64,000 bases of DNA from positions 12,614,363-12,678,362 of the forward strand of contig NC_052135.2 of NCBI RefSeq assembly GCF_016086655.4. Direction: 5' to 3'. The DNA comes from Lepeophtheirus salmonis. Taxonomy: Eukaryota; Arthropoda; Copepoda; Siphonostomatoida; Caligidae. The translations under genes and the position numbers were made by a program. Below the pieces are notes generated by a model. It saw only the letters and a list, made by a program, of their open reading frames with translations. It ran no database searches and was not told where the DNA came from. Shown here one piece after another: positions 33,655-45,639 of this stretch; the stretch's first letter is position 1; each line of letters opens with the position of its first letter.

Positions 33655-34174
33655 CAGAGCTGTGGACACAGACTCGTGGACTCGAAAATTTTCTGTTTTC
33701 TTAGAACTTAGACTCGTCAAAATTGATTAAGTGTCCCGAGTCCTTTTTCTTCTATTCTATTATTAATAAATATATTTCATGTTAAATGGATAAAAGTTTA
33801 TTAAAGCTCCCTTTAGTCTGGAGCCCAATATTATGGTTTTATTTACGATTTAATTATGTTAGGAAACTAAAGGATAGTTGTATGGATAGTGTACTTTTAA
33901 TCTTTTATTTTCACATTAAGTAGCCGTGTAGGCCACTGAAAGTATATTATCATTATCCAATCGAGTTATATAAACAAAAATAAAAGGATAGCAAAAATAT
34001 TACCACCTTACCGGATTCGGAACTCGGACTTGAAATTATCGTTAGTCTCGGCACTTGGTCTCAAAGTTCAAGAGTTGTACTCGATCTCAAAGTTCAAGTC
34101 GTACTCGGTCTTGAAGTTCAATTCGGACTCGGGACTCGGACTCACCCTGAAATTTAAGGGATTCCTCAGCCCTG
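33655..34174. mobile_element. Family D hAT-like element
   Basis: The left end CAGAGCTGTGGACACAGACT and, inward from the right, CAGGGCTGAGGAATCCCTTA are imperfect inverted repeats. Flanking 8-mers GTTGTTAT (33647-33654) and GTTAATAT (34175-34182) agree at six positions. Near the right end the phrase 'ggtctcaaagttcaag' or a variant repeats about three times (34060-34130), with 'actcgg' words throughout. hAT-like from ends and duplication length. Non-coding. A related scrap lies at 54690-54745. Confidence 0.8.
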
Positions 34175-34182
34175 GTTAATAT

Positions 34183-36539
34183 TATTATTTCATTATTGCG
34201 GGGATATCATCTATGTGTTAATTGTACTCATAAAAAACGGAGGGTAACACTGAAGAACCATGTATGTACAATGTACGTACATTGTACATATAATCAATTA
34301 TTTGCTATGTATACCAAATCATATTTGAACTTGAAGTAAGTGCTTGAATAAATCATACAAAAACATACATACATATTATAAGCATGTATTTATTTATTTA
34401 TATAGTTACATAAAATGAGTTCAATCAATCTCAAGTATGAAATTTGTGGATGATTACTTTAACAACAGAAGTAAGACAAAGATTATCATTTGTAACATGT
34501 AAATGCCCACCTCTTTCACAAAAGAAAAACGTTCTTATTGTCAGGGCTTTTAAGAGGATTTTTCTTTGGGGAAGGAGGGTTTTTTAAACAAATCTTTGAC
34601 AATTTTGACAGAATGTTTTTTTTTTTTATAAATACCAAAGGGGACAAATAAAATTTGATAAAAGAAACAAAACACAAAATTGTGACAACAAATAAAATTA
34701 TTGGCAAACCCCGTTTTCTTTTTGATAAATTCGACAACAAGCGTTTAGTCACAAGCCACCACATTGTCAACCAATTTGAAATGTAATCTCAAAAGAAAGG
34801 GAAAATATTACGTCACTATAAATCACTCAACCTTTCAACAAGTGCATTTAATTAAAATTAAAGAGTTATTGTCCAACACTGTCTAATAATTTTTTAATTA
34901 AAATCCTTTTTTTATGGTTTTAACGAAGTATATTACATAGATATATGTTTTTTTCTGATGCAGTCATAAAAAGTCTTGTTAGTATTGGTTTCATTTAATG
35001 AGCCTATAATATATACATTAGATTTGTAATCAAATGTTTATATTTTCTAGGAATTGAATGAGTTGTCCAGTGTCCAATTGATGGATACAACGTTTATACA
35101 TAATTAACCATGATTTATAATGAAACTAGAGGGGTTTTTTTACTGTTAGAATGGCCGGGGACGACATTCATAGTCGTATAATTATTTATAAATACTTTAT
35201 ATTTTTATTTTGTGACATTTCATTTGACCTTATTTTGCACCTTAAGAATGTATAATTGTGTGTCTTGAGGGGGACTATTTTGCATATTTGAATTTGAAGA
35301 AATGAGATCATTTTCTTATTGTTTTTTTGTTCTTCCTTTTCGAATTGATTTATAAATGTCAAATTCTTTATGAAAACAAAAATGGCTGTCGGTATGCATT
35401 TTATAATAGTATACGTCACGACAGACAAATCTCCATGATTTTTATACTTATCTATTTTATTTTGTGTATGTATAGACATAACGGACTTGCATTTTTCGAT
35501 ATTATTGTATATTTTATGCATCGATGAAATAAAAGTGTAATTAAGGAATTAAATTGGGAAATTACTTATAAGGATTAATTGTAGTAATTTTATCATTGTT
35601 CCAGTCACGTATTAATTGGTCTTAAAAATATTGCAACTGATGGAACTACAAATTAATTATTATCATTAATTTTATAAGTAAGTAATATTAAGCCTATCGC
35701 TAGCACATCAAAATAAAGAATTATTCAATGTATTGTATTTGCATTTATTATTATTAAACAACTCGATCTCTGCAATTAATTAATAAAATTGTCAATCTTT
35801 ATAAAGATCCAATGAATTTCAGGTTTTTCCTCCTCTAATTAAATAATAAATTAATTTGGTTGTTATTCAGAACAACAGAAGAAGTAAGTAATTATATAGT
35901 GAAGGACTCACAATTGAAATAAATCTTTTTAAATAGACAACTATTTAATGTCCACCCCACACCTACTTACCAAATATATGGAAAATAAATATATTTAAAG
36001 GAGTCAGAGGTGTTTTTATTGGCATTTCCGCATAATTAGACAAAAGTAGGTTTAAAATCATACCACTCCAATATAAATTCAGCTATGGAAACTCGTAATA
36101 GTTATAGACTGCTCTGAAAGTATTCAATCTGAAAATAAGTTGAATACAGTCGCATGGAAAAAAATATATATAATTTAAACTCTCCCAAAATTAAAGCAGC
36201 ATGGGCGAGTGCCCCACTCGTAGGGATCCATTATGTTTAGTGATAAGTTGAGTTTGCTGTGTGATAATGGCAAGAAACTAAATTATATAAAAAAAAATAG
36301 AGTGGATAAATTTTACTTTAGGGCACAACTATCACAGGGTTTCATGTCAGCTATTTTTGAGGAAATTTTGCTTTATTTTTTTGTGACTAGCTTAATATTG
36401 TAAGATTTTCAAGTTCATATAGGGTGTGGAAATTTGACATTTAGACAGTTTATAATTGTTATAATATTCTTATAAAAAATATATTTTTTATAAAAATTGA
36501 TTCCAATGGATGCCTGTTATATATTTATTCAGTTCTGCT
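34183..36539. other. Unassigned 2.3-kb stretch
   Basis: No gene or bounded repeat recognised apart from the palindrome at 34263-34290. A minus-strand frame at 35186-35521 is open for 111 codons but has no motif I recognise and an AT-driven composition, so I do not call it a gene. Confidence 0.35.
34263..34290. repeat. Perfect 28-bp palindrome
   Basis: The left half TATGTACAATGTAC (34263-34276) is followed directly by its exact reverse complement (34277-34290), with no loop. A related imperfect form, ACAATGTACATACTTACATTGT, lies near 61072-61097. Confidence 0.85.
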
Positions 36540-37498
36540 ACAATCATCTGTCACTATAACAGTTATCCTCTTTTTGGAAAGCCATGCAATTCCTGTTTAT
36601 GTAGTCTGGATTAATTCTATAATTCTAGTCTAGACTTTGTATATCTGCCTTCATGGGTATCACACTCTATTAGCGTTTTCAACAATGCCTTCATCTCAAC
36701 TTACGGCCAGAATGAATAGTCAAAGGAGTTTGCATCTGGAGTGTAGGATGGCCACTTTGTTTCTGCCAGAAATAATTTAGGGGTTGTGTGTAGGAGCTCC
36801 GTTCTGCTGGAGGACTGACTACATTACCTTCAGCAAATATTTTTTCCATCCAAGAAAGCAATTTGTTTGAAGGATTTCAACGTAGTCTTTCGCCTATAGC
36901 TGCAGGAAAATAAATTAGTGATGCCACAATGCCATTACATACCACAATGCCCAAAACCATGGCTGATCCTGGCTTTTTTTTGTGATGGTGATGATCCTTT
37001 TAGCATTATTTATCCACCAAAAACTTTTTAACCGGTCATTACGACGGCTATAAAATTGATCTACATCAAAAAAAAAAATCTGAAAAAGTAATAACTATTC
37101 CCGCTGGTTAAGATTTAATGTCATTTAAAAGTCTTTTGTAATGTTGGAAAAGGGTGGGTTTCTTTTCATACTGTTTTTAAGGATAGGCCTTTTCATTATT
37201 ACTAAAGACTGAACATCTGGTTATGATAGTTTTTTTATCTAGAAGTTGAGGGACTCCAAGATCCTTAACATAGTTTTACATTGACTTGGTTGGTTTTCTC
37301 ATAATACAGTTTTTAATATTTTGTGCTAAATTAATGGTTTTTTACCTGAGTCATCTTCCTTTCAAAGTTTCCATCATATTCCATTTTCAAATTGTAGATT
37401 GACTACATGGAGACTCCAATAAACATTGAAATTTCAGTTGAAGTGTGATCAGCACGATCAGTTCAGATCTCTAGTCCTATTTCCCGCTTTGATGACAT
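36540..37498 (-). pseudogene. Tc1/mariner transposase pseudogene, near full length
   Basis: From the ATG at 37498 the frame reads MSSKREIGLEI, then after a stop DHTSTEISMFIGVSM, a helix-turn-helix-like start. Next come LLNDIKS and AGIVITFSDFFFDVDQF (first aspartate region), GSAMVLGIVVCNGIVASLIY, LLSWMEKIFAEGNVV and then QQNGAPTHNPKL, where the family's second catalytic aspartate (QQDGAPAH) is now asparagine. TPDANSFDYSFWP near 36740 is the third acidic region. Length is about that of an intact gene (~320 codons), but stops and frameshifts are many. Terminal repeats were not identified. Confidence 0.87.
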
Positions 37499-37504
37499 TT
37501 TTTT

Positions 37505-38533
37505 CATTAATGAAAAAAAAAAATGTATATTTTTATACTGCTGATATTTCATAGAAACAATCAATATTAGGAACTTTTCAAGTCAGACACTTGAAGTCCC
37601 TAAAATTTTGAATAGTTTGTGTGAGTATTTTTTTTATTTTCCACTCAATACCTATAATGTATATGATAAAGTTTCCCCTGCAATAGATAAAATAAAATAA
37701 TACAATACGAGCGCCTTCAAGTAATTTATATTTTTCTTCAATATTCTCCTTTTGTAAGGCAATGTCAATAACTCAATATTGGAATCACTTAGTCTCCTGG
37801 ATACTTTTATTTCTTTACGGAACAAATCTATTATGAATGATGTTATTGAGCTAAGTTACTCATTTTTTATAGGTTGATTATGATTTGATTAATATATTAA
37901 TGAGTTTTCTTGAATTCCCCTATAATCGTTTATTTTTAATTCTTCGGAACTAATGAATGAATCAAATATCAAATGATCCCTCTAACGACATGTTCCTTTC
38001 GACCTACATATAATTATTCAAGAGACTCAACAGATTTATTTTACAACTATTACATGGAAACTTAAACTTTATCGTCAAACTTCAAGGGTTGTATAGGTTC
38101 TTAATATGGGGCTTAAAATCACTCCCGTTCCCTTTATTGGTCCATGAACAACGAATCATATTTTAAAACACCCTTAACATGGCATCATTATCACGAATAT
38201 TAAATTAAAGTAAATAAGTCGGTTGACAAATTGTATGCATTCAGTAAAGCCTCTGTATCTTTCATGCACGATAATAGTTTGACACTATAATTAATTAATA
38301 AAGGTTGAATTAAAGTATTTATCATGCTCATAAGTATTGGATGGTAATAACATTCAAAAGATGGTTGAGTTATATTTATGATTAAATCACTCAATCATAT
38401 CTATGATTACGCCATTATTGCTCCATAGGATATTTTTAGTTTCCGATTAGGATGTGTCCGTATGATTGAGGAAGAGACACAAATTTGGGAACTGATACAT
38501 TTTAAAAACTTCCGACTAATTTTTGGCCTACCG

Positions 38534-38535
<2 letters not shown>
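37505..38535. other. Unassigned stretch
   Basis: No gene or repeat boundary recognised. Confidence 0.35.
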
Positions 38536-38570
<35 letters not shown>

Positions 38571-38577
38571 GGAAAAC
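38536..38577. repeat. 42-base T homopolymer
   Basis: An uninterrupted run of 42 T, the longest homopolymer in the window. It could be the tail of an old minus-strand retroposed sequence lying to its right, but I recognise no such body there. Confidence 0.9.
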
Positions 38578-38690
38578 TTATGAGATACAATACAAATAAC
38601 CAGAGTTGTTTGAAATATGAAGTTAACACCTGCCCGTTTTTTTTTCTATTTGGCAATATGAAGAGTGTTTTTTTTTTTCGAAGTATTTAT

Positions 38691-39342
38691 TAGTGTTGGG
38701 TTTCGGTCTGGAAATCCTAGACTGGTCTGAGACTAGGATTTCTTGTTGGACTAAATGAAATCGGGCCAACAAAAAGTTCGGTTTCTACTGGTCCCATATA
38801 AAAATTCGGTCTTGATTCGGCAAAGGAAAAGTTCGGTCTAGATCGGTTAAAAGAAAAAAATCAGCCTAGTTCGGTCCCAAAAAAATTGGTCTAGACTGAT
38901 TTTACAGATAAATTATTTATAAAATGACATCATATGTTTTTTCAAGTACAATGACGGTATAAGAAGTTTAAACAGAGATAGTTCGGATTAATTTTTGATC
39001 CCGCTTTCTCTTATATGTATACAGTATATGTTCTAGAACTTATAGTGTACAATTGAAATTTTTTTGAAAAAAATGAATGACAGTTGATCTATAGAAAAAA
39101 AGGTCTCTCATAATATATGAGACTGCAAAAAATCGGTCCATAAATTCAAATTGAAAAAAAAAAACAGTCCATAGAGTGAGACCCAATCAAGCTTGGTCTA
39201 CAAAGTGAAACAGAAAATAATCACTCTGCGGTCTAAGATAGACCTTTGGCCTTGACCAAAATATCGTTCCAAATCGGTATAGAAAAAATCAATTAAGACC
39301 GAACTGAAAAAAAGTTTGGTGCTGGACCATGTCTCAACACTA
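38691..39342 (-). mobile_element. Family C element (C3), opposite orientation to C1
   Basis: The left end TAGTGTTGGGTTTCGGTCTG and the right end GGACCATGTCTCAACACTA are inverted. Flanks GTATTTAT (38683-38690) and GAATTTAT (39343-39350) agree at seven of eight. The interior words (tagaacttatagtgtac, gaatgacagttgatct) are the reverse complement of C1's. Similar length to C1 (652 and 619 bases) indicates full-length non-autonomous copies. Confidence 0.9.
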
Positions 39343-39745
39343 GAATTTATCATATTTATTTAATTCTTGAAGAGAGAATATCTATAAAAAAAGTAATCTC
39401 TAGTGTTGTGCTCATGAATTACAGTGAGTAACGTTAAATATTTGTTGGAGAGTTACAACTGTAAGTCCATTTAAGAATAGGAGTAGAATTGAGGATCGAC
39501 ATTGAAACAAATACTGTCTATGTCCTTTCTAGATATGGAGTAGGATTTCTGGCTATCTCCTTCCTCTCAAAGATGGTCACAGCAAATCGAAAAAAAATTA
39601 TCGACTGCTAAACTGATCTCCTTCGAAAAGGTTTTTAAATCGTCAGTGTTTATTTTGTCCTTTTTTTCTTTGTTTTCTTTTTACATACTGGCAGCTTCTA
39701 TTTTATAAAAATCTAAAGATAAACTAATGCCCAGTGACTAATTAT

Positions 39746-40282
39746 TAGTGATGAAAACGATTCATAAAAAATATCCGATGCGAGTCTAGTAAAAATTCCC
39801 GATACCGATTCTTTTATATTTTAAATTATAGTTAAAAAATACATACAATTTTGCTATCAGGGGCGTCAACAGGATTATATTTGGGAAGGGCGGGCTTAGT
39901 TTTTTGGAATAGTTTTGAAAAAAAAAAAAAAAATGCAAAGAGAAAAAAATTTCAAATATTAAATTTTTTTCGAAAATCCACAGTTGTCCACCAAAAAATA
40001 ATCTTCTATAAAATTTTTTTAAGAATTACATTTCTAATATAAAATTTCAAAAATACATATTTATTCACTGAAAATTATAATTTTTGAAAAAAAACCCTTC
40101 AAATATTAAATTTTTTAGTAAAAAACAAAAATTCCTTAATTTTGGGGAGGGGCCCTATTTTTTTCATAACTTTGAAAAGTAATAAATAAGAATCGGAATT
40201 GCAGATTAAAATTTTTTTCCCGGATCCCTATTCCAGAAAAAAACATCTGAGTATCAGATTCCGATCAATCGCCCCATAACTT
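39746..40282. mobile_element. Family B element (B4) containing an A element
   Basis: The left end TAGTGATGAAAACGATTCAT and the right end (cgatcaatcgccccataactt) are diverged B termini. Flanks CTAATTAT (39738-39745) and CTAATGAG (40283-40290) agree at six of eight. Subterminal 'ataccgattctttta' and 'cagattccgatcaatcg' are typical. The A copy begins directly after ATTTTGCTAT (39848-39857), the same word as in B1. Confidence 0.82.
39858..40162 (-). mobile_element. Family A copy nested in B4
   Basis: It starts CAGGGGCGTCAACAGGATTA, then 'gggaagggcgggcttag', then two or three AT-rich units, then 'ttccttaattttggggaggggccctat'. The right terminus is missing, and the B sequence resumes with 'ttttttcataactttgaaaagtaataa', matching the B1 resumption 'ttaccttgaaaagtaataaa'. 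Confidence 0.75.
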
Positions 40283-40290
40283 CTAATGAG

Positions 40291-40891
40291 CAGTAAATCA
40301 ATCCACAAGGAAGCTAAGGTAATCGTTGAGAGACACATTTACCTTCTCATCTGTAAAAATAAATATTGTTACTAAGGATTTTTTTAATGGTCATTAAAAA
40401 AATTTGTTAAGAATCTTTATGACTTCTTCAAAGAAAATTGCAATAATAATTATACAAAACTTAGTTGGTGTATCTCGTTAGAATATTATATATTACATAG
40501 GTATATCGGTAATATATAGGGATGTTCATATCGAAGAAGCACGAAAGAAACTTCTCACTCGTAAGTTATATGAAGACGTTTTGCATTAACATATAGTGAA
40601 GAAAATACAAAATAGGTAAAAACATGTTGAAGATGATTAAAAGATGATTATCTGTGTATGTTGAAATATGAATTATGCTCTCAGAAGTGCAGAAATGCCT
40701 CTTCATGTAGGAAGAGAAATGGGATTGAACATTCTTAATTAGAAGTGTGGAAATCTAGTTTAGTAGGTTTTTTGATGAAATAGACTAATGCTCCTAATAT
40801 TATGGATCTAATAGACCAGAGGTCCAGTATCTTTTTTTAGCATTACAACAAAATAATTGGTAGTAAAATGAACTAACTACAAACTAGTACT
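40291..40891. other. Unassigned stretch
   Basis: No gene or repeat boundary recognised. Confidence 0.35.
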
Positions 40892-41482
40892 GGGGCAAAA
40901 AAATTCAAAAATCCATAGCTATTCACAAAAAATAAATTTTTTTGGAAAAAACTTCAAAAATCCACAGCTGTACGTAAAAAATTTCAAAAATTGATTTTTG
41001 TTTATGAAATTCCAAGAAAAAAAGATTCAAATATAAAATTTTTTGAAAAAAAATTTCAAATATTATTTTTTCGGACAAAAATTCTATAGCTATTCACATA
41101 AAATTAATTTTTTTGAAAAAAATTTTGTATAATAAAATTTCTTAGAAAAAAATTTCAAATATAAAAATTTCTAAAAACAAATTTCAAAAGTTAAGTTTTT
41201 TAGAAAAAAATTTCAATAATCCATTGCTCTCCACAGGAAATTAAATTTTTCAAAAAAATTTGAAAAAATAAAAATTTTCCATAAAATAATTTTTCGGGAA
41301 AATAAATTCAAAAATGAAATTTCAAATATAATTCAAAAAACCAAAGATATTTACAAAAAATTCAATGTGTTCCTCTAATTTAGTTTAAAAAAATTTCATC
41401 CTTACTAATAAATATTTTTAATAGAAAGCAAAAATTCCTTAATTTTGGAGCCTCTACAGCCTACCCCGTGCAAATGCCCCTG
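40892..41482 (-). mobile_element. Long family A element (about 590 bp)
   Basis: About nine AT-rich units (ccatagctattcacaaaaaa, ccacagctgtacgtaaaaaa, ccattgctctccacagg) end in 'cttaattttggagcctctacagcctaccccgtgcaaatgcccctg'. The left terminus is degraded (ctggggcaaaaaa). The right flank is repeat E (41483-41600). Confidence 0.78.
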
Positions 41483-41600
41483 TAGTGGCATATTGTTTAT
41501 TTCATTTAACACTATGAATTTTCTAAATTACCACATTTGGGGTAATTTACCTCTATTTTCCCACCACTGTAATAGACGATTGCTATTCTAAAATATACGT
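41483..41600 (+). repeat. Dispersed repeat E, copy 2
   Basis: It matches 23352-23475 (tagtggcat, gtttattt, aattttctaaatt, gtaatttacc, tagac.attgc). In both copies E starts exactly at the family A right end. Confidence 0.65.
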
Positions 41601-42031
41601 ATAATTAATGACATTTTAAATATTACAAATATATATATATACATATGTATGCATGGGGAGAGACGCCAATTATTTACTATTTTTGCAAGAAAGCAGTATC
41701 ATCTCGCAAAAAATAAAAATGCAGAAAAAGAGACAAAGAGTTTCATGACAGTTCAAATCATATCAATAACATTTTATGATGAATTTCCTCGTTGATAATT
41801 CTACTAAAACAAAAAATATGGCGTCATGAAAAATTTATTTCACAAATAACACTTTCTAAGTCACTTACCAGGATTGTATCCGTCCTTATTATAGACCTTG
41901 AAATCGATCCTGTAGAACGATAGTTACATATTTGGCTATTGCCATTTGATTTGAGGTATTTTTATGCTTCTTTCCGATGGAAAGGTTCTGTGATACAAGA
42001 AAGATAACAACTTGCTTTGAAAGACATCCCA
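41601..42031. other. Unassigned stretch
   Basis: No gene recognised. 'atgcttctttccgatggaaagg' at about 41965 recalls the first-aspartate coding of a mariner, but nothing around it supports that. Confidence 0.35.
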
Positions 42032-42063
42032 AATTTTGAAGCGCCCTCTAGTAGTTAATTAAT
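42032..42063 (+). repeat. 32-bp perfect direct repeat, copy 1
   Basis: The 32 bases containing GAAGCGCCCTCTAGTAGTTA recur exactly at 42674-42705. The pair brackets the C-like element at 42100-42492. Confidence 0.85.
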
Positions 42064-42099
42064 AGGTATTATAGTAAAATACCTTGTTCAGTTTACCAA

Positions 42100-42492
42100 T
42101 AGTGTTGGTTGGATCGGTTCCAGCCCTGATTTTCAAATCAGTCCCGTTTATGTCTTATAGTTTGGACCTTCGTCTGTCTTCACTCCTACGATCCCAGCTA
42201 TCTTTATAGCTATTCTTCTTTCATAGCTAGGATTGAATAATATAAAAATGTAGAAAATGATAACTAGAACGTGTAAAAAAAGTTCTAGCCACACAACTCC
42301 TATTTTAAATTTAATGTACTTTGTCTCTTGAAGGAGTTTATATTGAACACTTGAAAGGACATAGTTAGTAACTACGTCATATCAGCTTTGTTGGTTACCA
42401 TAAAAACCGATTAGGACCGATCCTAGGACTGACAAATTTTTATTAGGACCGGACTGATGAGATTGGGGTCTTTTTAGACCAATCCAACACTA
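42100..42492. mobile_element. C-like element with TAGTGTTGG ends
   Basis: The left end TAGTGTTGGTTGGATCGGTT and the right end AGACCAATCCAACACTA are inverted. ACCAAT lies at both edges, overlapping the terminal bases, so a 6-base duplication or slightly different boundaries are possible. Interior words (gattaggaccgatcctagg, ggaccggactgatgag) are related to family C but distinct. No protein. Confidence 0.7.
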
Positions 42493-42673
42493 CCAATAAA
42501 GCATAAGCGCTGTTTACTTATATTCGTTTGTAAACAAAGTGGCAGAGAGTGATGTACAAAATCGAGCTATTATTCAATAATTCTTGAGAAACCGTTTACT
42601 GCTCAACCAATCAGCGTAGATTACATTGATAAGGGAGGGGGAACATAAACTCAATAGCTTACAAAAAATCCCG

Positions 42674-42705
42674 AATTTTGAAGCGCCCTCTAGTAGTTAA
42701 TTAAT
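42674..42705 (+). repeat. 32-bp perfect direct repeat, copy 2
   Basis: Exact second copy of 42032-42063, offset by 642 bases in the same orientation. Confidence 0.85.
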
Positions 42706-43926
42706 TATTAATAAAATAATATTAATAAGGTAACACCGTGCTCCAGGACGGTATTTGTGTCCGATTCGGTCACATCTTGCAGATATAGAACCGACTAGAC
42801 GTCAAACTTTTTGGGCCTGCCACATCCCTACTACATATTTATAACAACATAACTAATAGTCTAATTTACATGATATTTTTATTATATCTCTCAAATATTA
42901 TAGAAATCTTGTACTTAGTATGCTGTAAGTAATCATATTTCAAATAGAATCAAATCGACTTTAGATGGGTCGTTAAAAAAATATAGTTTTTTTATAAATA
43001 TTTTGAGGGATCCGACAACTCATTAGTTCAATATTTCATAGGATATAAAAATATTTTATACATTCATGTAAGTTTAATAATAAATGGGCTGTATTTGAGC
43101 TTGTTAACTTTTTATTTTATTCTCCACTTCTTCTTTCAACACAAATTAACATGTAATTTTACGTGATTTCTTCTGTTAAAAGTATGTATAAAAAACAATT
43201 ATCCTCTCCCAAAAAAAACATGTGAGGCGGATTGGAGACAATTGCAATAGGCCCTTTATCTGAAACATCAAAAAAGCTATAAATACAAAAAATTTACATC
43301 ACACGAGTATAATATGATCAACTTTTCAATGAGATATTGAATAAAAACCGATTTTGATAGGTACTAGTAATTTTTTTGTGATAATGTTCTCATTTTTCAT
43401 TTTTTGTGCTGTAAGAGAGGAATTAATTTTATCAAAATTCAAACCCCTTTATTCAGGAGAAAATTGATGTATAATAACACTCGGTATAAAGCGGTCAGTT
43501 GCAAAAATTGCTGCAATTTTTCTAGTAATGTTACTTTTTTGTGACGAAACATGTTTGTTAGTCAGAGTCGAACTCTGGGAGGGTTGAATTGTGAAACTGA
43601 ATTTATTCAATCTATTAAGCTGATTAGTGATCTTTAATTTAAATCGTAATAATACTACTATTATGATATATCGATTAAAAGTTGATAACTAATTGAGTAT
43701 AATTTTCTTCATTTCTAACTTCGACTCTATTTTTAACTGCTACAACCGTCTCCAAATACGGGTATGGTTGTAACAATGGTATGCAAACGCAGTTTGTTGA
43801 AAAACTACTCAATGGTATCATTTTTTAATAGGTTCCAATAATAGAAAACATTTCGTGCAATATTGTGTTATTTTTTTTTCTTCCTCATTGGTCAGATGGA
43901 ATTACTCCGATTACGTATATGTAAGC
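42706..43926. other. Unassigned stretch with a weak tRNA-like patch
   Basis: No gene recognised. On the minus strand at 43622-43563 a weak A-box-like word (CAGCTTAATAGATTG) and GAGTTCGACTCTGAC suggest a decayed tRNA-like sequence, but stems do not form. 43888-43922 resembles the hairpin repeat at 13706. Confidence 0.35.
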
Positions 43927-43934
43927 ATTATAAT

Positions 43935-44275
43935 TAGAGATGGGCCGATTTAAAAAATAATTCAATACCGATTCCAATGCAATTCGAATAAAAATTCCGT
44001 ATGCCGATTCTTTAACATTTGAAATAATATCGGAAAAAAATTTACAAATCCACAGATGTTTACAAAAAAATTTCAATTATAAAATTTTTTGAACAAAAAT
44101 CCATAATTAATTTTTTTTCCTAAAAACAAATAATATAAATTCCAGTAGAAAACAAAAATTTCTTAATTTAGTAAATTTTTTAATTTTTTTTCAAAAAAAA
44201 AAAAATTGTTAATAATTATGAATTTTTGAAATTTTTTTCGGAACAATTTAATATTGCAAAAACGTCCCTGAACTT
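43935..44275. mobile_element. Truncated family B element with A-type interior (B5)
   Basis: TAGAGATGGGCCGATTTAAA followed by 'aataccgattccaatgcaattcg' is a B left end. AT-rich A units follow (aaatccacagatgtttac), and a mixed-orientation A end (caaaaacgtccctg) closes it. The B right terminus is absent, so this is a truncated relic. Confidence 0.6.
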
Positions 44276-44573
44276 CTACAGAACATATACAGTATACATG
44301 TAAAAGGTACAAATAATTATACCTATTTATGAGTATCCAATTCCATTGATATGATATATCAACCGCTCTTAAAATGACAATGAACTTTAAATTAAAATGT
44401 ATAACTATATGAAGTCATAAATCAGATTTAAATGTGGTTTGCAAACTCTACATTTTTGGATATGTGTCTGCATTTTTTTTTTTTTGATAAAGGAGCTAAA
44501 AGGCCTAAATTAGGATTATCATGCATAGATTTAAAAAAGAGATAAGGGAGAGAGAAAAAAATGTTATTTTTGC

Positions 44574-44604
<31 letters not shown>

Positions 44605-45639
44605 GAATGAAAAATGGGTTTATTTGTTTCCACTTCAAGTCAAGATTCTTAGATACATATGTTATACAGATTTGATGAGTCCTATTCACTTTTCATGTTC
44701 CTGAGAACAAACAATATATATAATTGTTGTTAATGGGAGCCGTTAAATAAGTATCATATATGTATTTATAAAGCGTTGTACTCGATACTAGGCAAAAAAA
44801 GTGCAATTTTGCAGGACAGAGACTGAAGTACATATTTGTCAAAATCAAATATAGATCAAATATCGACGATTAATGGGATATTTTTTGTACACGGATATCC
44901 TACTCTGGTCAACATTTGTAAATTAGTTCAAACAATTTTGTACTCTTAAAATAATTATTATTGATACATTCTTTAAAAATTTCACTTTTCACATGATAAT
45001 ATTAATTGACTCCTGTCTGACAATGATATACATAAAGTATAACCCTGGAACTCAGGGCTGATTCATTAAGAAATGACCGTTCAGAAGTGATGTAGCCTAG
45101 TTCTGAATCAATTTACACCATAAGAAATAGCTGAAAAAGGATTCATCTTAGACATGAAGTTTTTACCTGAACATTGCCTTTTTTGTTAAAAAATTTCAGA
45201 AAAATAGGACGAATTATCTTCTACTTTTCCGCTATCCTTTTCTTTTTTGGGAAGCAATATTTTTTTTGTCTAAAATAGGTATTAAAACCAACAAAAATAT
45301 AGCCAAAATTGAAGCAAATACTTAGAATGGTTTAAAATCCATGTAACAACAACGCCAAGTAGTGGCGAATGATTGAAGCAGGAATTTTATTGTGTTTCCA
45401 AAAGTGACTGTAAAGTTTTGTTCGAGCTCAAACCTAAAGTTTTCTTATTATTTTGAGTCCAACTCTAAAAATGTTAGTCAGGACTTTTTTAGGGTTCTGT
45501 ATAAGCTCTATTAGCTTATACAGTATAAAATATATAAGTATATTTTCGATTTCTTTTACTTTTACAAACCGGTAGGACATATTTTTACATCACTCGCATG
45601 AAGAATCCTTCATTCTTCAAGTTGATAATAGTTAAAGAA
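44276..45639. other. Unassigned stretch with a 27-base A run
   Basis: No gene recognised. An uninterrupted run of A lies at 44574-44600. Confidence 0.4.

Noticed and set aside
35186..35521. 111-codon minus-strand frame
   Set aside because: Lysine/asparagine/isoleucine-rich composition expected from AT-rich DNA, no known motif, and an overlapping open frame on the other strand.
36540..37498. Active transposase gene
   Set aside because: Multiple stops and frameshifts, and the second catalytic aspartate is replaced by asparagine in the best frame.
38536..38577. Poly(A) tail of a processed pseudogene on the minus strand
   Set aside because: The sequence to the right shows no gene-like body and no target duplication; it is reported only as a homopolymer.
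41955..42000. Mariner first-aspartate-like coding (LLSDGK)
   Set aside because: Only a short nucleotide resemblance; neither side translates to transposase-like sequence.
43560..43625. Possible minus-strand tRNA gene
   Set aside because: The A-box-like word lacks key bases, T-arm pairing fails for a 7-base loop, and no acceptor stem forms. At best a decayed tRNA-like sequence.
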